This document shows, in pieces, positions 22,767 to 34,369 of a stretch of 64,000 nucleotides of DNA. The notes under the pieces are model-generated. The model searched no databases and had not been told where the DNA came from. It saw only the letters and a list, made by a program, of their open reading frames with translations. Source of the DNA: Isoetes taiwanensis (Eukaryota > Streptophyta > Lycopodiopsida > Isoetales > Isoetaceae); assembly GCA_021234155.1 (NCBI GenBank), contig JAJEKV010000040.1, positions 11,489,072 to 11,553,071 of the forward strand, written 5' to 3'. Both the position numbers and the translations under genes were made by a program. Every line of letters begins with the position of its first letter. Position 1 is the stretch's first letter.

Positions 22767-23725
22767 AACTCGGGTCTTTAATGGCAGCTCCTTTGTGATA
22801 AGCAGCACCGGCCAAAAAGCTATGGCCTCCAAAGCTTCCAAAGCTTTGCCTCCCTTCCCCATACTTGCTCGCGTATAGAACAACTTGGTGCCGAAGCAGA
22901 AATGGCAACCCTTTCTCATGAAGCCCATAGATTACAAGCTTCTCGCCGACTCTAGCAACAGGGATTGCATGCAGAAACGCAAAAAACCTCTCCCCAAATG
23001 CACGAATTGGATGTAGGGCCATCTCAATTGCTTCAAGACGGCCATCGCTGCAAATCCGCCATAACATTGCAAGGCACAAGCTTTTTTACCATTACAAAAA
23101 GCTTCCAGACAGCCATTGCTGCCAGAATGTACTCTGCTTTCGCTTCCAGAATCACTCGCCTCGCAAAACTCTGAACAGGGGTGCTGACGTGGAAGATGCG
23201 ACACGTGTCCAAAAATCATTGGTTACACGTGGCTTACGTTTGGAAACGTTCCATCACTCTGTCGTTTTTAGGTGGAAACTAGCTGGCGGTGCCGCTCGTG
23301 GCAGAACCGCCAACCGGTTCCCACGTGGAAACAACCTCTTGGTAGAACGTTTCCTAATACATAATGGACTTCTATAATTTTGCTATCTCTAGCAGAAATG
23401 GAGATTTTCCACCAAAATATGATCTTATAGCACGTGTACGTTTGGTTAACATAAGCAAACATTTACATTTATGAAACCTCTATTTCACTGTCATTGCCTA
23501 TTGTGATTTGCTTCACAAAATAAACACAATTAACAACAGTGATCCAAGTTGAATCTAAATTTTCATTATGCTATGCTCATCATAAATGTAAACTGAGATA
23601 TTATTTGGGGGCTACTTCCATTTGCATCTTTTTACTCTTGCCACATTCAGAGAGGATTACGAGGAGAAAACGGTTCAACCTTCATGGCCCTCTTGAGGAA
23701 TCTAATTCAGCTGCTAACCTACAAG
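22767..23725. other. 3' flank of the ciliary gene; no separate gene supported
   Basis: Open frames on both strands in 22770-23200 are short and carry no recognisable motif. The reading on the plus strand at 23640-23813 is antisense to the terminal exon of the gene at 23726-29997. Confidence 0.4.
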
Positions 23726-26700
23726 CTAGGGAAGAAGAAGGTTCTCTGATTGATCTATCATCGCGCGGGTATCAGAAAATCCCAAAACACCCTCAGATGT
23801 TGAAGGGTTGGCAGGTTTGTTATGCAAGGCTCGAGTGAGCTTCCCATATGATCGGCCATATAGATGCTGCACATTTTACAGAAACGTGCATGTAAGTAGA
23901 AGACAATCTACTAATTTGTCTTTTCTTAGAAATCACCATAAAAGAAGTTACCTGTAATGCATGCTTATGACCAGTATACCCGTTCACAGCATGCCTGCCT
24001 TGCATAACTTCACTCATATCAGGCTGAATTTTCTCCTTAATTTTATAATCAGGTCTCCTCTCAAAGACTTGCACGTTGACACGTGCCTTGTCCGTGTGTA
24101 GCAGTATAGGCCTACTTTCCTCCATCTGATGTTGTTCTTTACTTTGTGCATACAAATCAACGCCTCCCTGACAGGAAATCATTTGTAGTCAGGAACAGCA
24201 AAGCTACTTTCCTAATCGGTACAACTAAAGAATTACACACCTGTGGACGATTGTCAACAAGTTCTGGAAGTGCGCTTGCATTCATCTTACGCTTTAGGTT
24301 TTCTTCTGCTAAATGTGCTAACTCAGAGGCTCTTCCAGCCGTTTTTGAATACACATGGTTGTTCTTAAATGGAATAAAACCCTGCATAATCAATCTTACT
24401 CAGTAACCTAAGGACTCATTTGCTATTTGAACAGAAGAAAATAAACAAACCATGATGCCTCATATATATACTTAAGAAGGTATATCACCAAGCAGTTCCA
24501 CCCCAACCTTAAAAAATTTCGAAGGGCTTTATAAACCTACAATTTCATAGGCCTCATTCTTAATTATGTATGAATTTCAAATTTTAATACTTTCTAGATC
24601 TTTCTACAGCATCTTAGAATATTCTATTGATCTTAAAGCATCACCCATGGGGAGCTCACTCACACTTATTGCCAATTCCACAGTATTACCCAAGAGAAAC
24701 TCTCTTATACGTAGTACTATGTACATGTTTGTATCTATAAAAAGTACTCCCTCTCCCTCTGTCTCTCTTCTCTCTCCTGTCTCCTCTGTTCTCTCTCTCT
24801 CCTCTCTTCTCTCTTACAATAAGGTGCTGGATATATAAACCCCCCGTGTTAAAATAATGTTTGAAAGCTTTAGCCTCAGACATTGTGCCAGGTGCCTTGA
24901 TGATACTGTCCTTGAAGGAAACCACCAGGGAAGTGGACGCACTTCCTATGGAGATATTCAGTTTTACCAAGATTATGTGATGAAATCCTGTATGAAAGAG
25001 AACAGCTACATCTGAAATGAATTCAACCATACACAACATAGGCTTTTGTAAACATAATCTTATGCCAAGAATTAACAGATTTACGGATCTACAGTACATT
25101 GACCTCCTCGCGCTTGCTTCTGATCTTCAAGGGTTAGCCTTTTGCACTCTTCAACGTACAGATATTTGGAGGCAGCTGCCTCTTATATGTTCAAAAGCTC
25201 GCACGTTGGAAATTGGATAGTAAGGCTTGGAGCTATGATACTTCTTCATAATGGTTCTTGTAGGGCCATTCTCTCTAATAAACATGTAATGAACAGGAAA
25301 ATACGATGTGCATGGCCACCAGTGGAAATACCAAATTTACCTAAATATCCAGCTCTCTATAAAAGGCATGAACCCTGAATCATTATCAATGCCTTCTATG
25401 GGGTCTTGACATGGAAGTCTTCTGTTCCCAACACCAGAGCTCAGCAACAACAGAAAAGAAGTATATGGTCATGCTTCCTCAGGAAAACTTGAATCATTTT
25501 GAAGAAACTAACCATAAGGGAATGCACATGTATAGTTTAATATCTTTTATCTCTTATTATTTGCAGGTAACATAAAATTAAAGAAGCAACAAAATACTTC
25601 AGGCCTAAGGTCACTAGTCTCATCTGTTTTAGACCTCATAAGTTTCTGTATGCTGCAAATTTATATTAAGCCAGTGCACACAACATGGGCTCAAGTCAGA
25701 ATTTAATAATACTGCAATACACAATCAACTTACCTGATAACCAGGAATTTTGTGCTTTTCCGCCAAAACCTTGCCTATGGGACGAGGATCCCAGTAGTAA
25801 AGAAGGTCATGGACTGTTGGTTTATCTGGTCTCGTACCATCATTAATAAGCTCTCTTCCTAGTGAACCATATGATCGACTGAATACATGTTGTGCCGCAT
25901 GCTGCAAGGTAAGAAGTACGACATTAGTGTCACTTTCTTTTACTAACTCCATAAATTGACCTATGCGAAGAGAAGATGAAAGACCTGGTGCCCTGTGTAG
26001 CCTGGAATGGTTTTAATTGCTGGTGCTTCCAGGTACATTGGTTCTCGAAGCTTATGGAGGTGAAGTCTACGATCTTTATATGCTAGCTCGGGCAATGAAT
26101 TGGACTTTCGTGTTGGTATGACATTATCTTCTGTTGTACCAACAATTTTTCTGTGCATAAGGAACATGGAAAGTATTTCAAATTTATTTAGCTACACCAA
26201 ATTGCTTCTCTTTTTCTTAAGATGTTGTTTTACTAACTAGTTTTTTTCTCCATGAACAGGAAATCTCATCATTTGTTTTCAAAATCTGAGTTCAAATCAA
26301 AAGTAAATGCCTTAAGTTGGCATCTCAATCAGGGATTGGGTATGCTAGAGGCACAGTTTAAAAATGTAGTTATACATCACTTAAATCTCACACACCTAAA
26401 GCCAAAATATGATTAGGGACAAAATAGGGGAGGATGCAGATGGTACTTCATAAGCTCCATATTGACTCTGCCCGAAGCAAAAGCTTGGTCTACAGGTGGG
26501 TGCCGCTTGCTAGGACGTGGCATCAGTTCTTGTCTGTCCAAGTTCTCATATCCTGTTCTAGCTGTTTGGGCGTACAGGAAATCTCTTCCTTGTGGTCGAG
26601 ACTCCACAGTCTAAAAAGAACCACAAGCATTAACTCCTCTTAGTGCCTTCCATCAAAAGAAAATTAATCTTTGGTTAAGGAAAGCATATCATATACTCTC

Positions 26701-29700
26701 AGAAGTATCTGATCCATTGTACATATTATTAAGCTTTATATTGATCCGTAAGTTTAAAATTTGCTATATCATTTCCAGCTCACAATACAGGATAGATGAA
26801 CCAAAGCTTTTTAACTGTGTTCACTCATACAATTGCCAACACGCCATCTCTCATCAGTAGACATAGACAACATACAAAACCATGGAACATGCAAGGATCT
26901 CCATGGCACCAATCAGGAACTGACCAAGAGTTCAATGTCTTCTGCTTGATTGTGAAATCTGAAGACGGATATAAAGTACAACAACATAAACATGCTGAAA
27001 GAGAATACGCCCTCAATACCATAAAATTAAAGGCAGCACCCACATCTTTATACGGGAATATACAACTTAAATTGGGTGCTTCAAGGGCCTTGAGGCATGC
27101 ACATTTGCCAAATGTTTCCACTGCTATCAATGTCTTCGTATAACAGAGTCTCTTTACGACTGTAAATTAGCATTTTGTTGATACCCGTATTGACAAACAA
27201 ATATGGGAAGTCTATCTATGATATTTACTCCCATCTCTCGGTCATTTCTTCATCAGGAATCATTAAATAAATTTATTCACCTGGATCTGTATACACAATA
27301 TTGATATCCTGCTGCCAATGGGGAGACCATTTTTTAACCATTAGTGCCGGCAAGGAAAATACTTCTGTCTGATCTACTCTGAGGCAGATCAAAGCATTTA
27401 CCACTATGTCCATACGACCAAGTGGCAGCATACAAATTTGATAGCAAACAACATATTCCAGAATCAACAGACTGCAAATCAGAAATATGCTTCCCCAAAC
27501 GCACTGCCCGATCCGCCTCACAGTAGCTTATACATGAAACTAACAAAGCATTATATGATGTTGCAACAGGTTGAAATGCTATATTATTGAGTAGAGCCTC
27601 AGCCTCATCCAACCATCCTGCATGCCCAAGGAGGTCAATCATGCAGTTATAATGTTCGATTATTGGACAGATGCAGTAGTCTCCAAGCATTGACATGAAC
27701 GAAAATCCACCATTGTGTACTAAACCAGCATGGCTACAAGCTGAAAGTATACAGCAAAATGTGACTCCATTTAACATTGTTCCTGCAAGTTGCATATGCT
27801 GAGACATTTTTAAAACATCCTCTCCGTAACCATACTGAGAGTATGCTGCAATGATAGCAGTCCAAGAGAATATATCATGTTCAAGAATCGTATCAAAAAC
27901 AATTTGTGCATCCTCTAGACTTCCACACTTGGCATACATATCAACAACTGCAGTCCAAGTGACAGCATCTGCCTCCAGCCCATAATTCAAAATGTAAGTG
28001 TGCCATTTCTTCCCTTCTGTCAAAGCACATCTTTCTGAACATGCATGAAGAATACTAGAAAATGAGTACTTATCTGGCTTTATCCCTTCAAGTATCATCC
28101 CGTTAAGAAGCTGGACGGCTTCATGCAAATGCCCCTGTTGGGCATAGCCATCTATGATTGCATTCCACGAAACAACATTACGATTAGGCATGTTCTTAAA
28201 GATTTCAAGGGCCTCCTCAAGCAGCCCTTGTTGCGTATATGATGAAATTAAAGCAGTCCAGGAGATGACATTTGGTTCAGGCATTCTTTGAAACAGTTGC
28301 AGGGCCATCTTGCAATCCCCTTTTCTAGCATATGCTGAAATGATTGTATTCCATGAGGCACTATCCTTCTTAGGCATTTCTTCAAAAAGTTGGAGGGCTT
28401 TCTCGGGCTCTCCTGCGCGACCATGTGCCCCGACCATTGCATTCCAGGATATTATATCCCTCTCTGGCATATTCGTAAAGAGGTGAATGGCCTCTTTGAT
28501 GTGACCCTTGTCTATGTAAGCTGAGAGCATAACATTCCAAGAGGTAATGTCACGCTCAGGCATTTGTTCAAACAGCTTGCATGCTTCATTGAGCATCCCT
28601 TGCCTTGTATACCCTACAATCAAGGCATTCCATGACCCCGCATCCTGATGAGGCATCTCATGAAAGAGTTGAAGGGCCTCTTTCATGTACCCTCTTTGAG
28701 TGTTAGCAGCAATCATGATTGTCCAGGAGATGTGATTGCGTTGAGGCATTCGTTCAAAGAGGTTATATGCCTCTGTTAAATAACCGTCTCTGACATATGC
28801 CCCAATCATTGTGTTCCATGTGGTTGTATCAGGAACAGGCATGACTTGAAAAAGTTGAAGAGCTTCATTTAGCTTACCTAATCGAGCATAACCAGCAATC
28901 ATTGTGTTCCAAGCAAACAAATCTCTTTCAGGCATTTCTTGGAAAAGAATATGTGCATCTTTTAAATGCCCTTGTTTAGTATACGCAACAAGCATTATGT
29001 TCCAAGTGTATGAGTTTCGTCTATCGATTCTGTCAAAGACATTTCTTGCTTCTTTTATGGATGCACACTTTCCATACATTAGGACAAGGAGATTCCCAAG
29101 AAATCTATGGTGTTCTAAAGCAATGTGCATAATATATTCATGGATTTGCCTCCCTTGAGTGAGATCCTTTGTATTAGCACAGCTTTGAAGGAGACATGCT
29201 GTACCGCTGATATCAACACTGCTCGTACTGGATAATGGTTGCCACCTTTGCTTCTGAATTCTTATTGGCATAGCATGTCCTATTAACTTTTCACTGGTAC
29301 AACTAGATCCTAGGCATGGATCTCCATGAATCCTATTCTGCAAGCTTGTGGAAACTGCAACATTCGTTTGCCTCATTTTGTGCATTCTAATGAATAGTTG
29401 ATGAAAATGAGGCCGACATTAATGCCATAATTTTCCATTGCCTACATTGAATTTACATTACCCACATAGCTTGCTACTAGGCCTCATGTAAGTTATAGAC
29501 TAGTCAATGCAGAAGGAACTAAAATGAGAGTCTAGTATATAGCAGTATAATATTGATAAATGTTATTAACTCAATCCAGCAAAGTGTTACATTGAAAGTT
29601 TTCTTTCAATTTCCTCGTACTATTCTGGTCTTTGCGTGCAGTGATTTCCCAATTTTATCATGTGAAGTTACCTCTCGTAAATAGAATGTTTTCTAACTTC

Positions 29701-29997
29701 CAGCTGGTCTTCGTCAGTTAAAAATAAATTGCATAGAATTATGAGACACATGAACAAATGAGAAATTACCAAGGGAATCACAGAGGCGTAATTATCGTGC
29801 CGGAGGGCCACATCCGTCTTGGAAGCACGTACAGTTGAGTCTGAATATGATCTTCCAACGATGTGATTGCGCATACAGGGCACATGTCCGCCATAGCCAG
29901 GTATGGCATGCACATATTTGTGATGATTCTTCGCCATGTTTATTGTCTGCTTGTTTACCTCGAAAGTAGGTGCTTGAGGTGGATTTGAGGTAATTGC
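23726..29997 (-). CDS. Ciliary microtubule inner protein 2 / FAM166-like protein, seven exons
   Basis: Exons in coding order: 29997-29770, 26610-26447, 26150-25985, 25901-25734, 24381-24241, 24167-23952, 23866-23726 (TAG stop). Every junction has an AG acceptor and a GT donor, and phases agree throughout (one split codon between exons 2 and 3). From the likely start ATG at 29937 the product is about 387 residues; an upstream exon joining at the AG before 29997 is possible. The protein repeats PGYGGH, PGYTGH, PGYQGF and NGYTGH, each followed by an SYG/SRSYG-type turn (HIVGRSYSDS, HVFSRSYGSL, HLYGRSYGKLT). That is the CIMIP2/FAM166 (DUF2475) pattern. These proteins lie inside or on axonemal doublet microtubules of cilia. 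In plants this fits sperm flagella, hence a motile-sperm lineage. The largest intron houses a PPR gene. Function is inferred from the motif family. Confidence 0.8.
27334..29385 (-). CDS. Pentatricopeptide repeat protein (PLS type, S-motif-rich), 683 aa
   Basis: A single uninterrupted frame. After a 45-60 residue N-terminus that could be an organelle targeting signal comes an L-like repeat (QSCANTKDLTQGRQIHEYIM), then about ten successive 31-residue S-type repeats of the form WNxMIxAYxxxGxxxEALxLFxxMPxRD, then mixed P/L/S repeats (ILHACSERCALTEGKK, MYAKCGSLEDAQIVFD, ILSACSHAGLVHNGG, MIDLLGHAGWLDEAEAL). PLS-class PPR proteins bind organellar RNA and often direct C-to-U editing. No DYW domain is present. 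Just after LLSNLYAAT the frame appears to shift: the next frame reads DIVVNALICLR and runs past 27334 in a way compatible with a degraded E domain. The gene is intronless and lies wholly inside an intron of the ciliary gene on the same strand. Confidence 0.9.
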   Translation of the reverse strand: MHKMRQTNVAVSTSLQNRIHGDPCLGSSCTSEKLIGHAMPIRIQKQRWQPLSSTSSVDISGTACLLQSCANTKDLTQGRQIHEYIMHIALEHHRFLGNLLVLMYGKCASIKEARNVFDRIDRRNSYTWNIMLVAYTKQGHLKDAHILFQEMPERDLFAWNTMIAGYARLGKLNEALQLFQVMPVPDTTTWNTMIGAYVRDGYLTEAYNLFERMPQRNHISWTIMIAANTQRGYMKEALQLFHEMPHQDAGSWNALIVGYTRQGMLNEACKLFEQMPERDITSWNVMLSAYIDKGHIKEAIHLFTNMPERDIISWNAMVGAHGRAGEPEKALQLFEEMPKKDSASWNTIISAYARKGDCKMALQLFQRMPEPNVISWTALISSYTQQGLLEEALEIFKNMPNRNVVSWNAIIDGYAQQGHLHEAVQLLNGMILEGIKPDKYSFSSILHACSERCALTEGKKWHTYILNYGLEADAVTWTAVVDMYAKCGSLEDAQIVFDTILEHDIFSWTAIIAAYSQYGYGEDVLKMSQHMQLAGTMLNGVTFCCILSACSHAGLVHNGGFSFMSMLGDYCICPIIEHYNCMIDLLGHAGWLDEAEALLNNIAFQPVATSYNALLVSCISYCEADRAVRLGKHISDLQSVDSGICCLLSNLYAATWSYGHSGKCFDLPQSRSDRSIFLAGTNG

Positions 29998-30018
29998 CTG
30001 AAAAACATTAGGACCCAA

Positions 30019-32150
30019 ATATCGGCAAAGGCCGATTGGAACAAATCTATCACCATGGCCAAGAGAGGAACAAGATATGGTGGAGCGCCGTTTCAGAGTT
30101 CTTCAGTCGAAGCAAACCACCTCACCACTTCCCACAATTTCCCACCCTACATCCACGCCCTACATCTGGTTGCTTTTACAAAAACTTTCATTGTAAGGGA
30201 GAGCTCCATTGGTTTTGTATTCACGACTAAAGACCGAAATCACACTATAGCCCGAACTAAAAAAAATACGTGGCAAAGATGGTCAGCCGGTAAATGCTTA
30301 AAAGACTTTGCCGCCCTCTTGCTATCACACCTACGGCTGTCCAAAATGGACACGTCAGTATCCATGTAATCCTTATAATCGCAGACGGACGGGTCAGTTT
30401 CCATGTAATCCCACAGATGGACGAATTGACGACCATCTCCAGATACCAAGTACGCATCGATTCTTTTTCATTTTTCATAAGCGAATTTTTTAGTTCACCG
30501 GCAATTCGCATCTATTCTACGAACTATGAGTTCACCAACAATTTGCACCTATTCTGAAAACTATGGAGGAAGAATACATATACCCAGATTACTTTGAGGA
30601 AAAGTATTAAGTGTCTCAGAAAGTTTGATGTATAATCTATTCATATTGGAGCCGATTGAATCAGCTTTTGCAAGACAATTACTAATTTTTGTAAGATTAT
30701 GACTATGACTTTTTGCAAGATTTTGCAAGATTATGTTTTACAATACATTGAAACAACTTGCAGATATGATACAACTTGCAAGGCTTAGAAATAATCTGCT
30801 CATGTTGCACCAGGTTAAATTATGTTCTTTTGTGGTGTCTCCATTGTTTCTTCATTGATGGAAGACAAACATCTGTAACCATAGATGGCCTGCAGTTAAC
30901 GTAAATGTTTATGAAAAGGAAGATATGGAAATATACCTATTTGATCGGAGAATGCATCAAAGGCCAAGGTACAAGAGTTATGTGCCCTCCCATTCGATTC
31001 TCAAAGTATCGCTACAAAATGAAGCAAAATATCGCTACAAGATGAAGCAACTGGTGCTTTAAATGAAAAATTGGTTTCTGCGATGCATTTACAGTGCTAA
31101 TAACCAAGTACATATTGACAAGTACATATCCTCTCATCTATTCATCTACTGCATGTCAACAATTTTTGGCTTCATCATGTTTTTTTTTTCTTTGAAGGAC
31201 GACAATCTATTATCAAGAAAAATCAAGATACATACAAGGGACCTGTGACATGGGACTCAAAACCTAGAGGACGAAATGGTCCACTAAGCAAAACCACCCA
31301 TACACAGTATATACTCACACTCCTTGTGCCACCTTGATCATCATGTGACTTGTCATGTAAATTTCTTTTTAACATATAAAAGTCAGAAAGGTAAATTACT
31401 CTAACTACAAGTATAAACATGGAAGTACTAACTACAAATAGGACTATACCCGACAAATTCGACTGCCACAACCAAGTTTTTGTCCAAAGCTCCTTACATG
31501 TACCTGGAATGCAAAAATGAGATTCAATAAATCTCATTCATGATGGAGGATAGCCCTTGCATTAGTACCAGTGGGAAATTAATGTGAATACCTCAAGATC
31601 CCCTCAAGATGGAATACACAAAGAAAAAAGGTGTCAATTTTCATGATTTGGTAAGTATCTAAATAAATTTAGCTTGTGGAAAGCATCCATGCTATCCCCA
31701 TCACACGTGCATGCCATAAAAAATCATCAAGTTCTTTCTTTATCTCTTGCAATGACATAGCTCTTTCATCAAAGTCATGTCTAGCATCCACACCTACCTG
31801 TCACCAATAAATGCAAGACTTTTTGCCAAGCCTTTCCCACATCTTATCTTACATGTCCATGAAAGAAGATAGGCAAACACTACTTATAATATCTGCTTTA
31901 CTGAGTGCTTCTTATCTGCCACTTTCAAAGTTTGGATTGCCGTTGAATTGCAGATTAACAACAGAAGATACTTGCATGACATTCAAATGTAAAACAAGAA
32001 ATCTGAACCATTGTAATGAAGGCATTGCTTAAATAACGATGGGCCAGACTTCTGAAGCTTTGCCACATCTATTTTGTTTATTAAGAAAGCTCTGCCATAT
32101 CTCTTTTGTTCAGATGGGCCAGACTGCAGATCCATGATACCATCCAATTG
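30019..32150. other. Upstream region of the ciliary gene and AT-rich intergenic DNA
   Basis: The promoter of the 23726-29997 gene should lie here. A small palindrome CGGCAAAGGCCG is near 30023. Two imperfect copies of a TCAGTATCCATGTAATCC-like block lie at about 30355-30415. No gene supported in 30.6-32.1 kb. Confidence 0.35.
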
Positions 32151-32164
32151 CTACCTAAACCCTT

Positions 32165-32375
32165 GATTGAACTGAAGTGTATACTTTGGATAGTCCAAGG
32201 CTAGAGATTTTTGGTCAAAATTTTGAATCCAGGAGTATATTTTGTGGCTAAGGCCTAGATAGAGGAATTTGTCTGCGCATTCATGGTGCATATAAGCAAG
32301 ACCCTTTGCAACACCTGATGCTACGTTGAATCTCACAGGCCAAGGAAGAGGCTTATATCTCCAGCAAAATAAAAC
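32165..32375 (-). pseudogene. Receptor-like kinase fragment
   Basis: PLPWPVRFNVASGVAKGLAY followed by MHHEC is the helix before the catalytic loop in plant receptor-like kinases. The expected HxDLKxxNILLD is decayed to FLYLGLSHKIYSWI, yet a following NFDQKSLALDY still resembles NFDPKLSDFG. No other kinase parts are present nearby. This is an isolated inactive fragment. Confidence 0.6.
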
Positions 32376-33503
32376 AAAAGAAAAGCACAGGTGCAATTTA
32401 TTAAAATTACCTTGAGATGGCTTCTAACATGATAAAGATGCATTGTTTGCAGAGGCTTCATGGAATTGAAAAATTTAAATTTCATTATTTTGGGTGCATA
32501 AAACATACTCCTGATAGCTGGCCTCCATCTAGACAAAAGGAACATGGAACCTGTACTTCAACTTCAAAAACATTCTAACTTCTGCTCTATCATGCTACAA
32601 GCAACATGAGCAATAGTACAATTCAAGTCTTAGAATGTTGAATTGAAAAATTCTGAATGCATGCCCTTGCTTGTTTGCACTAGATACTAACAAAATAGAG
32701 AAAAATTTGAAAGAATAAAATGCAAAGACAAAAATAAGAGAAGCATTAAAACGTTGGCAAATTCAGATCTTCTGCTTCATGAATTCATCTTTGAAAAATC
32801 GTACCTGGCAGAGTCGTGGGAGGAGTTGCAGTAGATTGTGCAGATCCCTTTGACAGAAATTTGAATTGGCGCATGATCAGATTTTTCTCTCTTTTCTCAA
32901 ATTTCTCTCCCTTTATCTTTCTGGCGACTAGGCTTGCTTCTTTTTCTGGCGCCAAAGGCTGGGCTTACGTGGAGAACTAGTTTACGTGGCCACCTGCCGA
33001 AACTTTGGACAGCCCCTTTTGCCCGTCTAAAATTCGAAGGGTGCCTAATCGTTGAGTCAGCATTTAGGCATGCTGGTGTGATAGGGTGGGTGCCACAACC
33101 GTCCACGTGGCATTATTTTATTTGTATACTTGATATTAGTTTTTCGGTTTAGCCCTAGTGTGATTTCGGCTCCCACATCGAATGAAATTATGACACGTGT
33201 CAAATTTTCATTTCTAATAATGTGGCCCAAAACTGAGACCAAGCACAGAATTTTTTATAGATTTTTTTCCAGAATGTCGTGTTTGAGATCATATTTTTAG
33301 ACAGTTTTTATACACAATTTTTACACAGTATAGACTTCAACTTAAGCCATTTAAAATCATATCTAAGCCATTAAGCTTCAAGTTAAGCCATTTAAAGATC
33401 AAATCATAACTTTAAAAAGAAGACAAGATATCAAAAAAATGATATTTCCTTTGATCATATCACTATTTCTTTTCACCATTTTCACTTATCATTTCATTGT
33501 TCC

Positions 33504-34369
33504 AATATGTAGCAAAATAACAGGGGGTTCCAGGGGGGATTTAATATGGATAGAAGAAATAACAATTCTTGAAACCATAGACCATATATTTCTAAAACAA
33601 TTGAATGGGTTGTTATAAAAAAAACATAGATTCAAGATAAAAAATAATCACATTAGCTCACTGGGTAAATTGGTTAAAGTAGTTTTATTAAGACATTGAG
33701 TTATTTTGGTAGAGGTTCGAGCCCCCATATTTCATATTCTATAATTTTAGGCAAAGTTGTATATAGGTTCGATATTCCCTCAAAACCTTAGGCGAAAATG
33801 TATTTCATATTTCAAAATCATATGCGCCTCCAATCATAAATGACTATAAGCGAAACGAGAGGTGCTCACAGGCCCCAACATACGATCTGGGTCGTAGGAT
33901 CGACGAATCCGACGATTGTGGTAGTCCAGGGTGCACCTCCTTTAGAATATGTAGCAAAATAACAGGGGTTCCAGGGGGATTTAATATGGATAGAAGAAAT
34001 AACAATTCTTGAAACCATAGACCATATATCCCTAAAATAATTGAATGGGTTGTTATAAAAAAAAACATAGATTCAAGATAAAAAATAATCACATGAGCTC
34101 ACTGGATAAATTGGTTAAAATAGTCTTATTAAGACATTGAGTTATTTCATATTCTATAATCTTAGGCAAAGCTGTATATAGTTTTGATATTCCCTCAAAA
34201 CCTTAGGCGAAAATGTATTTCATATTTCAAAATCATATGCGCCTCCAATCATAAATGACTATAAGCCAAACGAGAGATGCTTACAGGCCCCAACATACAA
34301 TCTGGGTCGTAGGATCGACGAATTCGATGATTGTGGTAGTCCAGGGTGCACCGCGTTTAGAATATGTTA
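33504..34369. repeat. Two tandem copies of a ~430-bp SINE-like element
   Basis: Copies at 33504-33944 and 33945-34369 share AATATGTAGCAAAATAACAG near the start and GGGTGCACC...TTTAGAATATG at the end. Each carries a tRNA-like part: GGGTAAATTGGTTAAAGT as A box and, in the first copy, GAGGTTCGAGCCCCC as B box. The second copy lost about 25 bp around its B box. A third copy lies at 53233-53667. Confidence 0.7.

Noticed and set aside
23539-23838. Plus-strand frame containing SLIDLSSRGYQKIPKHPQ with a plausible GT donor, resembling an LRR exon
   Set aside because: It is antisense to the terminal exon of the ciliary gene, whose frame, acceptor and SYGKLT motif are better supported.
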